A stretch of 64,000 nucleotides of DNA from Pictodentalium vernedei (GCA_031216915.1 CM062292.1:207907262-207971261), one strand, 5' to 3'; numbered from the stretch's first letter, positions 1 to 9,605 are shown. Translations and numbers: made by a program. Notes: generated by a model not told the origin, from the letters alone.

Positions 1-1960
1 CAACAGGCAGAATCTTTTGATATTTGGTATGCAACATTGTGGGGTGGATCTGATTCAAGTTTGTTCAAATCGGCTCCCTGGATTCATATTTGGGCTCACT
101 ATAGAAGCTCGAATTCGAACTTAGTGCATTTCGGGCAAATTTCTTCAAAAATCTTCTTCTCCAGATCCAGCAGGCAGAATCTTTTTATATTTGGTATGCA
201 ACATTGCGGAGTGGATCTGATTCAAGTTTGTTCAAATCGGCCTCCTGGATTTATATTTGGGCTCACTATAGAAGCTCGAATTCGAACTTAGTGCATTTCA
301 GGCAAATTTCTTAAAAAATCTTCTTCTCCAGATCCAGCAGGCAGAATCTTTTCATATTTGGTAAGCAACATTGTGGGGTGGATCTGATTCAAGTTTGTTC
401 AAATCGGCCCCCTGGGTTTATATTTGGGCTCAGTATAGGAGCCCAAATTTGAACTTAGTGCATTTCAGGCAAATTTCTTAAAAAATCTTCTTCTCCAGAT
501 CCAGCAGGCAGAAGCTTTTGATATTTGGTATGCAACATTGTGGGATGGGTCTGATGCAAATTTGTTCAAATCGGCTCCCTAGATTCATATTTGGGCTCAC
601 TATAGAAGCTTGAATTCGAACTTAGTGCATTTCAGGCAAATTTCTTCAAAAATCTTCTTCTCCAGATCCAGCAGGCAGAATCTTTTGATATTTGGTAAGC
701 AACATTGTGGGGTGGATCTGATTCAAGTTTGTTCAAATTGGCCCCCCTGGGTTTATATTTGGACTCAGTATAGGAGCCCAAATTTGAACTTAGTGCATTT
801 CAGTCAAATTTCTTCAAAAATCTTCTTCTCCAGATCCAGCAGGTAGAATCTTTTGATATTTGGTATGCAACATTGTGGGGTGGATCTGATTCAAATTTGT
901 TTAAATCGACTCCCTAGATTCATATTTGGGTTCACTATAGAAGCTTGAATTCGAACTTAGTGCATTTCAGTCAAATTTCTTAAAAAAATCTTCTTCTCCA
1001 GATCCAGCAGGCAGAATCTTTTCATATTTGGTATGCAACATTGTGGGGTGGATCTGATTAAAGTTTGTTCAAATCGGCCCCCTGGATTCATATTTGGGCT
1101 CACTATAGAAGCCCGAATTCGAACTTAGTGCATTTCAGGCAAATTTCTTTGAAAATCTTCTTCTCAAGATCCAGCAAGTTTGTTCAAGCCAAGTCCCTGG
1201 GTTCATATTTGGGCTCACTGTGGTAGCCCAAATTATAACTTAATTCAAAATGAGGAATTTTTTTTAAAAATCTTCTTCTCCAGATCCAGCAGCCGGAATG
1301 TTTTGATATTTGGTATGCAGCATCCTTAGGGGGGTGAGATTTAAGTTTGTTCAAGCCATGTCCCTAGTTCCATATTTGGACTCACTGTGGGAGCCCGAAT
1401 GATAACTTACATGTAGTTCAAAATGAGGAATTTTCTTTAAAAATCTTCTTTGATGTGGTGGTTGAACAATCTAACAATCTATGTATCTGAAGATAAATAA
1501 GCATAATTCCTGTGATTAAGACACATGATGGAAATGGGTCCCGCAAAAAATAAATGTGTCCCGCAAAAAATATATTTGCGAAACCCTGGCTCACTGTGGA
1601 AGCCCGAATTATACCTTAGTTCAAAATGATGAATTTTCTTTAAAAATCTTCTTCTTCAGATCCAGCAGTCAGAATGTTTTGATATTTGGTGTGCAGCATC
1701 CTTAGGGGGGTGAGATTCAAGTTTGTTAAAGCCAAGTCCCTGGGTTCATATATGGGCAGCCTGAATTATAACTTAGTTCAATATGAGGAATATTCTTTAA
1801 ATATCTTTTTTTTTTAGATCCACTGGTCAGAATCTTTGGATATTTGGTATAAGCTTTTCTTAGGAGGAGCAGATGCAACTTGTTGAAATCAATTCTCTGG
1901 GTTGATATTTAGGCTACCAAGTCAGGTGAGCGCCCTCAGGCCCCTTGGGGCCTCTTGTTT
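1..1960 (+). repeat. Family-1 element, 3' part: ~167-bp tandem array and terminal hairpin
   Basis: The motif ATCTTCTTCTCCAGATCC recurs near 153, 320, 486, 652, 819 and 990, giving a period of about 167 bases. Units up to about 1150 are very similar; those from 1190 to 1960 are increasingly diverged. The block ends with a perfect palindrome (AGGCCCCTTGGGGCCT, about 1938-1953) followed by CTTGTTT. The same ending is seen at 41313 and 49867, so this is the 3' portion of a dispersed element whose 5' end lies outside the window. The architecture (internal ~160-170 bp array, 3' hairpin) is that known for bivalve pearl and Helitron-like non-autonomous elements; assignment to that class is inference. 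Short ORFs here are by-products of the repeat. Confidence 0.8.
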
Positions 1961-2213
1961 AGTTTAGTTCAAGAAAATTTGTTTGAAAGTCAGTGCTATT
2001 TGATAGTTGTGTTAAGTTTTCACTGTTACTGTCCAAAACACACATTCATGCAATGCAATCCAAATCAGTAGGCAGGATTTTCACAGTCAGCGAGTTCCCA
2101 CAATAGCCCTATTTTATTTTTCAAATTTTCCCCAACCAAGAATATCTAACAGTAGACCAATATAACAGTACCTTTACTGCGTCAATGCAACCCACCTCCC
2201 CCCCCCCCCACCC

Positions 2214-2244
<31 letters not shown>

Positions 2245-2870
2245 ACAGAGAACAGGATGTGTTCCTTCCGAGGTGACAGTGTTATATTGCAAATTCCCAG
2301 GCCTTTAAATAGAAAAGTGTTTTGGTGTTACTAGAACCAAAATAATTTTGCTTCAGGTCTCCATCCATGCACATGTAGTTTTGGCAGTGCACTATATGAC
2401 ATGAGCTGAGATGTTGCGAAGGAAATAATTATCACTTACCATCGTCTTAAAACTAGAAGTGTGGTGGACAGGTATTATTGTACCACCAATTGGGCAATCT
2501 TGGAGAATATATTCAAGAGATTCCTCCACACATCCATCTAGACAAACATTTTGAGTTGAAGCTCAAACATCAATTTGAATATTGTTTGGTATGGTGATGG
2601 ACCAGATGGTCAAAGGGCTATTGACACAATGTGGGTTTCGACTGCTCATTCTTGCCAAAGCTACAGCCCTTTTTAGGCAATATAATGAGGGTTCTAGTCT
2701 ACTCAAACATTTTGTGCCATAACTCAACCAACTATAATTATTAGTTATTAGGTAAAAGGACAAAACTGTTCCAGATAAAGTTAATATTTCACTATTCTAT
2801 TTCTGTTTGTTGTTATTTTCAACTTTGCATATAGAATTAGTGTATTTAGTGTAAGTGTTGCAGAATGTGC
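1961..2870. other. Non-coding spacer with a C-tract and (AC)n microsatellite
   Basis: No coding or RNA gene is visible. A nearly pure C run (about 2196-2230) is followed by an AC microsatellite (about 2231-2248). The segment forms the left flank of DIRS copy A1-1. Confidence 0.6.
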
Positions 2871-3019
2871 ATTTTTATACTGTACCAATGACCCAGACTT
2901 AGCTGGTGCTAACTCCAACAAAACCAGGGCCAAACACAAATTTTGCCCCCCAATCCCCAAAATTTGCATCCAAAACAAAAAGAAATCATGTCCTAAAGGA
3001 CCTCCATAGTACGCCTCTA

Positions 3020-3033
3020 CTGCGCATGCGCAG
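3020..3033. promoter_or_regulatory. NRF-1-type palindrome in the left ITR (A1-1)
   Basis: CTGCGCATGCGCAG is a perfect palindrome containing TGCGCATGCGCA, a match to the known animal NRF-1 consensus YGCGCAYGCGCR. It recurs at 9809-9822, 41964-41977, 48760-48773, 59270-59283, 62107-62120 and, in family B, at 19717-19730. A promoter role is inferred from its place upstream of the leader and from its conservation. Confidence 0.55.
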
Positions 3034-3050
3034 TGACGCAGTCGTCCCGA

Positions 3051-3064
3051 AATTGGCGCCAATT
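3051..3064. promoter_or_regulatory. Palindrome AATTGGCGCCAATT in the left ITR
   Basis: A perfect 14-base palindrome 17 bases inside the NRF-1-type site. It contains TTGGC/GCCAA half-sites, which could suit NFI- or E2F-type factors; no factor can be assigned from sequence. It is kept in the A1 ITRs and in altered form in family B (GGCGCCAA near 13959, GGCACCAA in B2). Confidence 0.4.
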
Positions 3065-3072
3065 ATCATTCT

Positions 3073-3957
3073 CTGTTTGGCCCTTCATCAGTCAACATCT
3101 CACTGATCTTTGTGCTTGTAAATCTCAGTTTAAAGGATGCCAGACACGTAATTTTTGGAGAAAATGTGATTCTAAGGAGGATAGAAGGAGGAGAGGAAAA
3201 AGAAGTGGCAAAAAATAATCAGGGCTGTACTTAAAATTTTTTGTTGAAATTATGTTAAGTTGCCTATTTTCGAGGCATGGGCCTCTTGTTGTCATTCTTG
3301 CTAATTGTTGCACTGCTTATTCAGTGTTTCCTCTCCCCTAGCCTTCTAAAGTCCCCCCTTGCAATTCTCCCATGCTTTTGGCATATTTTTGAGAAGTTTC
3401 ATTTCTAAAATTTCCTGGGAGAGTTGCTTGGTTACAGAATGTTTTCTGTTATTTTCCCCATAGTTACGTTTTCACCCATGGGTGTATAACGTTTGTGTTC
3501 TGCATCTTCCATCTGATGTTCTACAGATTCTCCCCTGGGAGTCTCTGTTTTGCATCAGATAGAGTGTAATTGATGACTGATTCCGGGCCAGTTTTTTCAG
3601 TGCCTGGAGTCATGTTTTCTAGTGTGTTTACACTGTTTGTTTTCATTGGCAACAGCCTTTTTTGAGGGGGGCTGTTTGCCTTTGTGGTAGTTTATCTCAT
3701 TATAAGATACATTTATATTATCCGAAAGTGTCTCATTAATTATTTTATATAAATTTAAAATTTTTGACCACACTTTGCCATCGGATCCATCGGGGCTCAA
3801 CGTTACTTTTCAGCAACTTGGGCTTCTCTGAAAAAATATTTTTTCAAAATTATTTTGTTTTGCAATTGTTTTTTCATTTATTAATGGATCATGTTATTAT
3901 GTATCTTTGTGTCAGGGGTTTTTGCGAGTAACTAGGACTTATTGTTGTTCTTTCACA
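3073..3957 (+). other. Leader of DIRS copy A1-1
   Basis: About 885 bases separate the ITR from the gag start. The leader is nearly identical in copies at 42017-42902, 59.3-60.2 kb and 62.2-63.0 kb. It contains a 61-codon open frame starting inside the ITR (3033-3218) with a Lys/Arg-rich end, which is not preserved in family B and is probably not a gene. The stem-loop at 3511-3560 is described separately. Its last third is T-rich. Confidence 0.7.
3511..3560 (+). ncRNA. Leader stem-loop (A1-1)
   Basis: ATCTGATG (3511-3518) pairs with CATCAGAT (3553-3560). A second, imperfect stem between them pairs ACAGA/CTCCC with GGGAG/TCTGT. The aligned family-B segment (14399-14450) pairs ATCCGATG with CATCGGAT: a T-A to C-G double change that keeps the pair. 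A cis-acting RNA role such as packaging, translation or priming is inference. Confidence 0.5.
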
Positions 3958-6060
3958 ATGAAGGGACATTGTTCAAATTGTAATAGGAAGAAATCTTCCT
4001 CTGACTTTCATGATCATTGTATTAATTGTAGTCAGTGTTCTCGCATTAATCCCTGTCCTATATGTGAACATTGGGATGAGAAACATTGGAAACGTGTGTC
4101 ACGATATGTTGTTTCTGGAGAAAGGGCGATGCCGGCTCTTTCTCCACAAGGTCACTCTACTCTCTCAGTTTCTATTTCAGAGGAACCAGAACAGGGTGAT
4201 GTTTCCATGTTATCTTCTTCAAGTGTGCGTCCGTCGTCACAAATGAATTCAGAGCTAGCGGCAAAAGTGCTCATGGAGATTAGACAAATGTCGTCCGCTA
4301 GCTCGCCCGGTGTAGCGTCCATTCACCGAATGGTTCGGCAGCCGGGTTCGTCCGATGCGGTCCAAGAGGAAATTTTGGGTGATCCGAGCACTATAAACAT
4401 AATAGATGCACACCCAGTGACGGCGGATAGTAAACGAGAACGGAGGAAGCCTTTTAGTCCGGTTCCTAGCTCGTCCAGGTCCAGCCGGGCCGCGAGCGAG
4501 AGAGGCCCCTCTCTCGTACAACAACATCTGGGACCAGATGTTGTGGTACAAAATGTGTCTTTAGCAGAGCATACGTCCGTCGCTCGGGACGCTCCGTTGT
4601 ATAAGCAGTCCGCAGAGACTGTTAAGGCTTCCTCTTCTCGTCGGCGCACACGACCGCACCTTGGCTGCGTGACCTCCGATATTTTGCCAGCTTCGCCGAT
4701 GAAGGATTCTTCGGCGACCAGGTCACACCATCCGGCAGCCAGGGATTCGAGACCGATGGACTCCGGACGTTCGCATAGGAAAAGTATGCGGGAGCCATCT
4801 GATGCGGAGCTGCCCTCGGCGAAGCAGCGAAAGACCGCGCCTCCGCAGGTCTCGACGTCGGACATTCTAGTGCAGATAGCACAGCTTATTGCAGCATCCC
4901 AGCAGCCGACAGAAACGGTGTCGGATCGAGAATTATCCGACGGCGCTGGGTCGGTACGCTCCGCCGAAGCATCGGGGGCGGACGACCGGGAACATCGGGA
5001 GGTCCGACCGGATGGTGAAAGGGATACGGATGAATTGGAGCTATCCCTTTCGGAACAACATAAAGCTGCCGTGGACTTCATCCGGCACTTTCTCCCTCAA
5101 GTTGTTTCGTCGGGCCAGACTGCTGCGCTTCCGGACAAGAGAATTATAGCGTCATTGGACTCTGAATTTTTTGAGCGGTTCAGGGACATCGCTCCCGAGT
5201 TTCCGTCGCAGTCCAATAATGTTGCAAGAACATTTGAATTATTGAACGACACTATATTTAAACTTGCTTCCAGGACGGGGAAAGCAGGTTTCTTGTCCGC
5301 TAATACTCTTAACCTGCCTTTCATTAATGCAAGGAATAAATTCGACACGGCAGGACAGGGTATACCGAGAGTTCCTCTGCGTATGGACGACGAGGCGGAA
5401 GACTTAGAGCTATCATTACCGTCGTCAGCTTCTATTCCAACCGCGGTGTTGGAAACAGCTATTGCGTCTAACAGAGCCAATTAAGATGCCTTATCTTACG
5501 CAGATCACCTTACTAAGGCGTTATCACTGCGCCTTCAAGGGGAAGAGTTTCAGGATATACAATCCTCTTTAAGACTTCTTTCAAGGGCAGTAGCTTATTC
5601 CACGTGTAACTCCGCCCTTTCAGTGGCAAATCTGGAGTTGGTTAGACGTGACGCAGCCCTAGCTACATCCACACTAGTGGATTCTAAGGTGAAGAACTCT
5701 CTTAGAGTCGCTTCGGTCTCAGGAGAACTTCTCTTTGACGGCAAGCTTTCCGCTATTTATGATAATATTAAAAAGAAAGCTAATGATTCTCTGTTGTTCA
5801 GATCCGCTCCTAAAAGGTCGGATACAGCAGACACGAATAAGGCAGGCACTTCTGGGTCTAATGCGCCCAAGAGAGGTTCCTATAGAGGTTCCGGTGCGTC
5901 CTCTTGGTCTTATTCGAGAGACCGTCAGGATAGCGACTCTCGTTCGGGACGTCCTTCAGGCCGGGACAATCGGTCGGACGCCCCGAGGTCGACGAGGCGA
6001 GGTGCGGGTCGTGGAAGACGTGGTTTCTCCTACCGCAGGCCTCGCAGGTCCAGGAGGTGA
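3958..6060 (+). pseudogene. gag: Gag-like ORF1 of A1-1, broken by one nonsense codon
   Basis: This is the putative nucleocapsid-like protein of the element, 700 codons when compared with copy A1-2. The start at 3958 (MKGHCSNC) was chosen over an upstream in-frame ATG because family B also starts MKxxCSNC. The N-terminus has a Cys/His cluster (C5, C8, H18, H20, C21, C24, C27, C33, C36), probably zinc-binding. The middle is Ser-rich and low in complexity. A more conserved block lies around residues 360-600. The last ~80 residues are Arg/Ser/Gly-rich, consistent with nucleic-acid binding. A T-to-A change turns a Leu codon into TAA at 5482-5484 (codon 509); the frame then stays open to TGA at 6058-6060. 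The large antisense frame here is a shadow. Confidence 0.88.
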
Positions 6061-8050
6061 TGGCTTAAACCTCTATCGCGTTCCGGTTGGCGGAAGGTTG
6101 TCGAGTTTTTCACAAGAGTGGGCGTCGATTACGGACGACCCGTGGGTGAGAGGAGTGACTTCGGAAGGTCTAAAGATATCCTTCAAACGAAAGCCTCCAT
6201 TAACTCGAAGTCCAAAGTGGACTCATCTTCCGTCAAATCCACAGAAAAGAGACGCTCTGTTATCAGAGGTGCAGTCTCTTTTAATGAAGAACGCGGTAGA
6301 GGTCGTAGAAAACCAGGAATCTCTGGGATTCTACAGCCATCTGTTTCTGGTTCCGAAACCAGACGGCTCGTTCCGTCCAGTCATAGATTTGAGCTGGATA
6401 AACAAGCTGATCGTCGCTCCGAAGTTTTATATGGAGACGATTCGATCGGTCAGAGCGAGTATTCGGGTGAACGATTATGCAACGAGCATAGATCTCAAAG
6501 ATGCGTACTTTCACGTCATGGTACATCCGACATTCCGAAAGTATCTACGCTTCGCAGTCCTAGGAGTGGTGTATCAGTTCCGGGCCATGTGCTTCGGATT
6601 GAATCTAGCACCCTGGGCTTTCACTCGGGTAATGAACTCGGTAATGATCTACTTCCGAGCTCATTCGTCTGCGGTAACGTCGGCCTACCTGGACGACATT
6701 CTTCAGAGGTACGGCAACGAGTTAACACTTCAGAACGATGTTCAGAATCTTCTTCTATTACTCCGACGTCTCGGTTTCATAGTAAACGAGGAGAAGTCGG
6801 ATCTGGTGCCGTCCAAGTCATTCACTCATCTGGGAATGAGCTTCGAGACGCACAACAATCTCGTTCGTCTGCCGTTAACCAGAGCGAAATTAGTCAGTTG
6901 TTACGCTCGCTATTGTCTGCATGCAGACAAAGTCACGGCGAGAGAATTTATGAGACTGATAGGTCTGTGCGGAGCCGCCGCGGATCTCATTCCGATGGGG
7001 CGGCTACGCACACGTCCTCTTCAAGTTTTCCTGACTCAGAATTGGAGTGTGAAAATTCATTCGCTCGATGTAGACGTTCTCTTGTCAGATCAAGTGAAAC
7101 AAGAGATTCAGACTTGGGCAAACATTCAGTGGTTAACTCAAGGAGTTCCGCTGCAGTTGCCGGATCCGAGTTTTACCATTATGACGGATGCCAGTCAAAC
7201 AGGTTGGGGTGCATCATTAATCCCAACGGATTCGAGATGCCAGGGTCTTTGGGATCCGCAATTCCTGTGCAAGCACATAAACATCAAGGAAATGATGTCA
7301 ATTTGGCTTGCGTTACGTCACTGGATGGACATTATTCACGATGCTCATGTCCAAATCCTATCCGACAATACGACAGTAGTGGCGTATATACGGAATCAGG
7401 GAGGCACTCATTCAGTTCCGTTGTTCAATCTAACGGAAAGAATCCTTCTGTTTGCGTTGGAACATCACGTTCTTCTTTCGGTCCGTCACATACCGGGTCG
7501 TCTGAATGTGCTAGCAGACTCCCTTTCACGAAAGGGTCGCTTGTTGCCGTCGGAGTGGACTCTCAACAAACAAGTATTCAATCAGATTTGCTACCAATGG
7601 GAACGGCCAATGATAGACTTATTTGCGACACATCTCAACAATCAGTTGCAGACGTATGTGTCCCCGTGTCCGGATCCAAGAGCATTTGCAGTAGACGCTC
7701 TGTCGATCCCTTGGGACGGAATGATAGGATATGCGTATCCTCCAGCGCCGTTAATTCAACAAGTATTGCTAAAGATAAAACAATCTCAATGCAAGATTCT
7801 GTTGGTAGCATCTCTGTCGCCACAGAGACCGTGGATAAATCTACTCAGGTGTCTGTTGTGGGACCTACCGCGGAAGCTTCCTCCACGAGAGGATCTTCTT
7901 TCGCAGGGGAAATCGCGCCAACTCCATCACAACCCGCAAGGTCTCAACCTTCACGTTTTTCCGTTGTGCGGTCCTTCTTGCATGGCAAGCACTTTACAGG
8001 ACGAGCAGTGGACGCGATTTCTAACTGTAGGAGGACCTCCTCTTCGCTAA
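5735..8050 (+). CDS. pol: RT / RNase H / Dam-like methyltransferase polyprotein of A1-1
   Basis: This ORF copies element RNA and lies in the +1 frame relative to gag, overlapping its end. In order it shows RT with FRPVIDLSWINKL, motif A SIDLKDAYFHV, motif B QFRAMCFGLNLAPWAF and motif C YLDD (residues 318-321 from the first ATG); RNase H with TDASQTGWG, NIKEMMSIWLAL, SDNTTVVAYI and NVLADSLSR supplying the acidic residues; then a C-terminal block with DLFATHLNNQ and GYAYPPAPL that resembles the Dam-type methyltransferase domain known in the DIRS group, with YPP in place of the usual N/DPPY. The ORF is uninterrupted for 771 codons. The true start is uncertain: conserved residues in all copies begin near the gag stop (GDGLNLYRVPVGGRLSSF), so frameshifting or internal initiation is possible. 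Its last ~260 bases overlap the YR ORF. Confidence 0.9.
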   Translation: MTASFPLFMIILKRKLMILCCSDPLLKGRIQQTRIRQALLGLMRPREVPIEVPVRPLGLIRETVRIATLVRDVLQAGTIGRTPRGRRGEVRVVEDVVSPTAGLAGPGGDGLNLYRVPVGGRLSSFSQEWASITDDPWVRGVTSEGLKISFKRKPPLTRSPKWTHLPSNPQKRDALLSEVQSLLMKNAVEVVENQESLGFYSHLFLVPKPDGSFRPVIDLSWINKLIVAPKFYMETIRSVRASIRVNDYATSIDLKDAYFHVMVHPTFRKYLRFAVLGVVYQFRAMCFGLNLAPWAFTRVMNSVMIYFRAHSSAVTSAYLDDILQRYGNELTLQNDVQNLLLLLRRLGFIVNEEKSDLVPSKSFTHLGMSFETHNNLVRLPLTRAKLVSCYARYCLHADKVTAREFMRLIGLCGAAADLIPMGRLRTRPLQVFLTQNWSVKIHSLDVDVLLSDQVKQEIQTWANIQWLTQGVPLQLPDPSFTIMTDASQTGWGASLIPTDSRCQGLWDPQFLCKHINIKEMMSIWLALRHWMDIIHDAHVQILSDNTTVVAYIRNQGGTHSVPLFNLTERILLFALEHHVLLSVRHIPGRLNVLADSLSRKGRLLPSEWTLNKQVFNQICYQWERPMIDLFATHLNNQLQTYVSPCPDPRAFAVDALSIPWDGMIGYAYPPAPLIQQVLLKIKQSQCKILLVASLSPQRPWINLLRCLLWDLPRKLPPREDLLSQGKSRQLHHNPQGLNLHVFPLCGPSCMASTLQDEQWTRFLTVGGPPLR

Positions 8051-9007
8051 ACTATGCGGCTAAGTGGAAGGTTTTTCGTCGTTGGTGTAGGGATCATTCT
8101 GTAGATATATTTGATCCCTCTATACCAGACATTGCAAACTTTCTAGTATACTTGTTTGACGAAATCAAACTGCAGCCTGTTACTATAAAGGGTTATAGAT
8201 CTATGTTATCTGATACCTATGCACATCATGATAGTTTACAAATTGGATCTAATGTCTCTTTATCGAAATTGGTTAGAAACTTTTCGATAAATAGACCCAG
8301 AACTCTTAGATTAATTCCTAAGTGGAATTTAGCTTGGGTTCTCCTTAAATTGAAGGAAAAGCCATTTGAACCTCTTGGGACAGTAGATTTCAAATTCTTA
8401 TCTTATAAGACAGCTTTTCTCTTAGCTTTCTCTTCTGCCAGAAGAGTCAGTGAGCTTCATGCACTATCGGTGGATGATTCTCATTATCGTAGTGTTGGGA
8501 ACACTATCACCTTCACTACTAATGTGGGTTTTTTAGCTAAGAATCAGGCTCCTAATAAATATCCGGAACCTATTGTTATTAAGGCTCTTCCGTCTTCAGA
8601 ACGGGCGTAGGCCTTTACTCTGTCCTGTTAGAGCACTACGTATCTATAAACAGAGATCTCAGTTCATTAGAAAGGGACGGAAACGTTTCTTTCTGTCTTT
8701 GATGCCTAATAGAAAGGACATTTCAGTCCATTCTATTGCTAGATGGATTCAGTTAGCTATCCGTTCTGCTTATGAAGATTTATCTTCTTCTCAGCAGTCT
8801 GTGCTTAAGATTTCTGCTCATGAAGTAAGAGCTCTTTCTACTTCCGGGGCTTATGCTAATAGTGTTGCTATTACAGATTTAATGAAGGCCGCTTATTGGT
8901 CTCAGCCATCCACATTTACTAATTTTTATCTCAGAAATATTGAGTCCATTTCTGGAGACCTGCATTGTTTAGGTCCGTTATCTGTTGCTCAGAATGTCGT
9001 CCACTAA
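7789..9007 (+). pseudogene. Tyrosine recombinase of A1-1, broken by a frameshift
   Basis: YR integrates the DNA copy in DIRS elements. An ATG at 7789 (MQDSVGSIS) is conserved at the same place in copies at 46735, 53658 and 31284 and is a plausible start. The core begins near SSLNYAAKW (about 8041). The catalytic set is visible: Arg in ARRVSELHAL, HEVR, and Tyr in NFYLRN. An extra A near 8600 (CAGAACGGG, where A1-2 has CAGACGGG) shifts the frame between the first Arg and the HxxR motif, so both halves are open but in different frames. A Trp conserved in A1-2 and both A2 copies is Gly here (TSGAYAN). Confidence 0.88.
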
Positions 9008-9104
9008 ACAGTTGCAACTATAGTTATGCAGGCTTTCTGTTCCGGCAGTGACTCCGTCCGGCTGCCCTCTTCGCTCTGGGCTATTTGACCCAGGGCAAGG
9101 GGAA

Positions 9105-9116
9105 GGGGGGGGGGGG
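9105..9116 (+). repeat. Poly-G run in the 3' region of A1-1
   Basis: A run of 12 G about 100 bases after the YR stop. Copies A1-2 and A2-3 have runs of 19 and 14 G at the same position. Confidence 0.7.
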
Positions 9117-9461
9117 CGGGTGTTCCCTTAGGTCACCTGCTTTATAGTGAAAAGCAAGGGAATGCCTCCTCCAAGACAGTATTTCTGAGTCGCTTCCGGG
9201 ATGGTTTTAAAGTGTAATATTAATGTTTAATTTCATTCATGTCTTATTTTTAAAGTGTAGCTCGGTGTGAAGCATTTGTATATGTCAAGTGTCAAACGGG
9301 CTTTAATATACAATACTCGGACACTTTTAAATGATTATAAAGAGTCTCAATTCTCTGGACTACTTTATTTATTGGCTTGCTTTAAAAATAATTAGTATAA
9401 GGGTTATACTGGATGTTAATAGAGAACATGAATGTTATTGTGCTCAATTATTAAGGGTAGT

Positions 9462-9497
9462 GTATCTTTCTAATTTAATATTAAATAAGAAAGATAC
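9462..9497 (+). ncRNA. Conserved 3' hairpin upstream of the ICR (A1-1)
   Basis: GTATCTTTCT pairs with AGAAAGATAC across an AT-rich loop. Equivalent hairpins stand at 48411-48446, 55348-55382, 33329-33362 and, in family B, 27380-27415, always about 100-150 bases before the ICR. Function unknown. Confidence 0.45.
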
Positions 9498-9605
9498 ATG
9501 TAAAGCCTAATACTCCTTTTCTCCTTAAGGGGTTACCTCTTTACTATATAATTGAGCTTATTGGATTTTCCTCTATGTCCTAGGCCCTCCAGCCTGTTTA
9601 CTATT

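Larger units (their letters stand above)
2872..3072 (+). repeat. Left inverted terminal repeat of DIRS copy A1-1
   Basis: This block is the reverse complement of 9770-9969 apart from a few changes. The outermost bases differ between the arms (TATACTGTACC here, TATACTTACC for the right end read inward), as is usual for the non-identical DIRS termini. It contains two 14-base palindromes, at 3020-3033 and 3051-3064. Confidence 0.92.

Noticed and set aside
1-1960. CRISPR-like array
   Set aside because: Units are ~167 bases and similar along their whole length, with no short repeat/variable spacer pattern, in eukaryotic DNA.
2781-3062. Minus-strand frames across ITRs repeated at every DIRS copy
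   Set aside because: They are translations of the terminal repeat, repeated because the repeat is.
3033-3218. 61-codon leader ORF with a Lys/Arg-rich end, identical in several copies
   Set aside because: The copies are too recent for identity to mean constraint, and family B does not keep the frame.
4323-5081. 252-codon minus-strand open frame inside gag
   Set aside because: It lies antisense to a conserved gag, is not kept open over the same extent in the other copies, and has no domain. A shadow frame.
6118-8040. Long plus-strand frame overlapping pol as an independent protein gene
   Set aside because: Between A1-1 and A2-3 most changes hit pol third positions and alter this frame's residues, so no protein-level constraint is visible. 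Its openness is reported as a finding, not as a gene.
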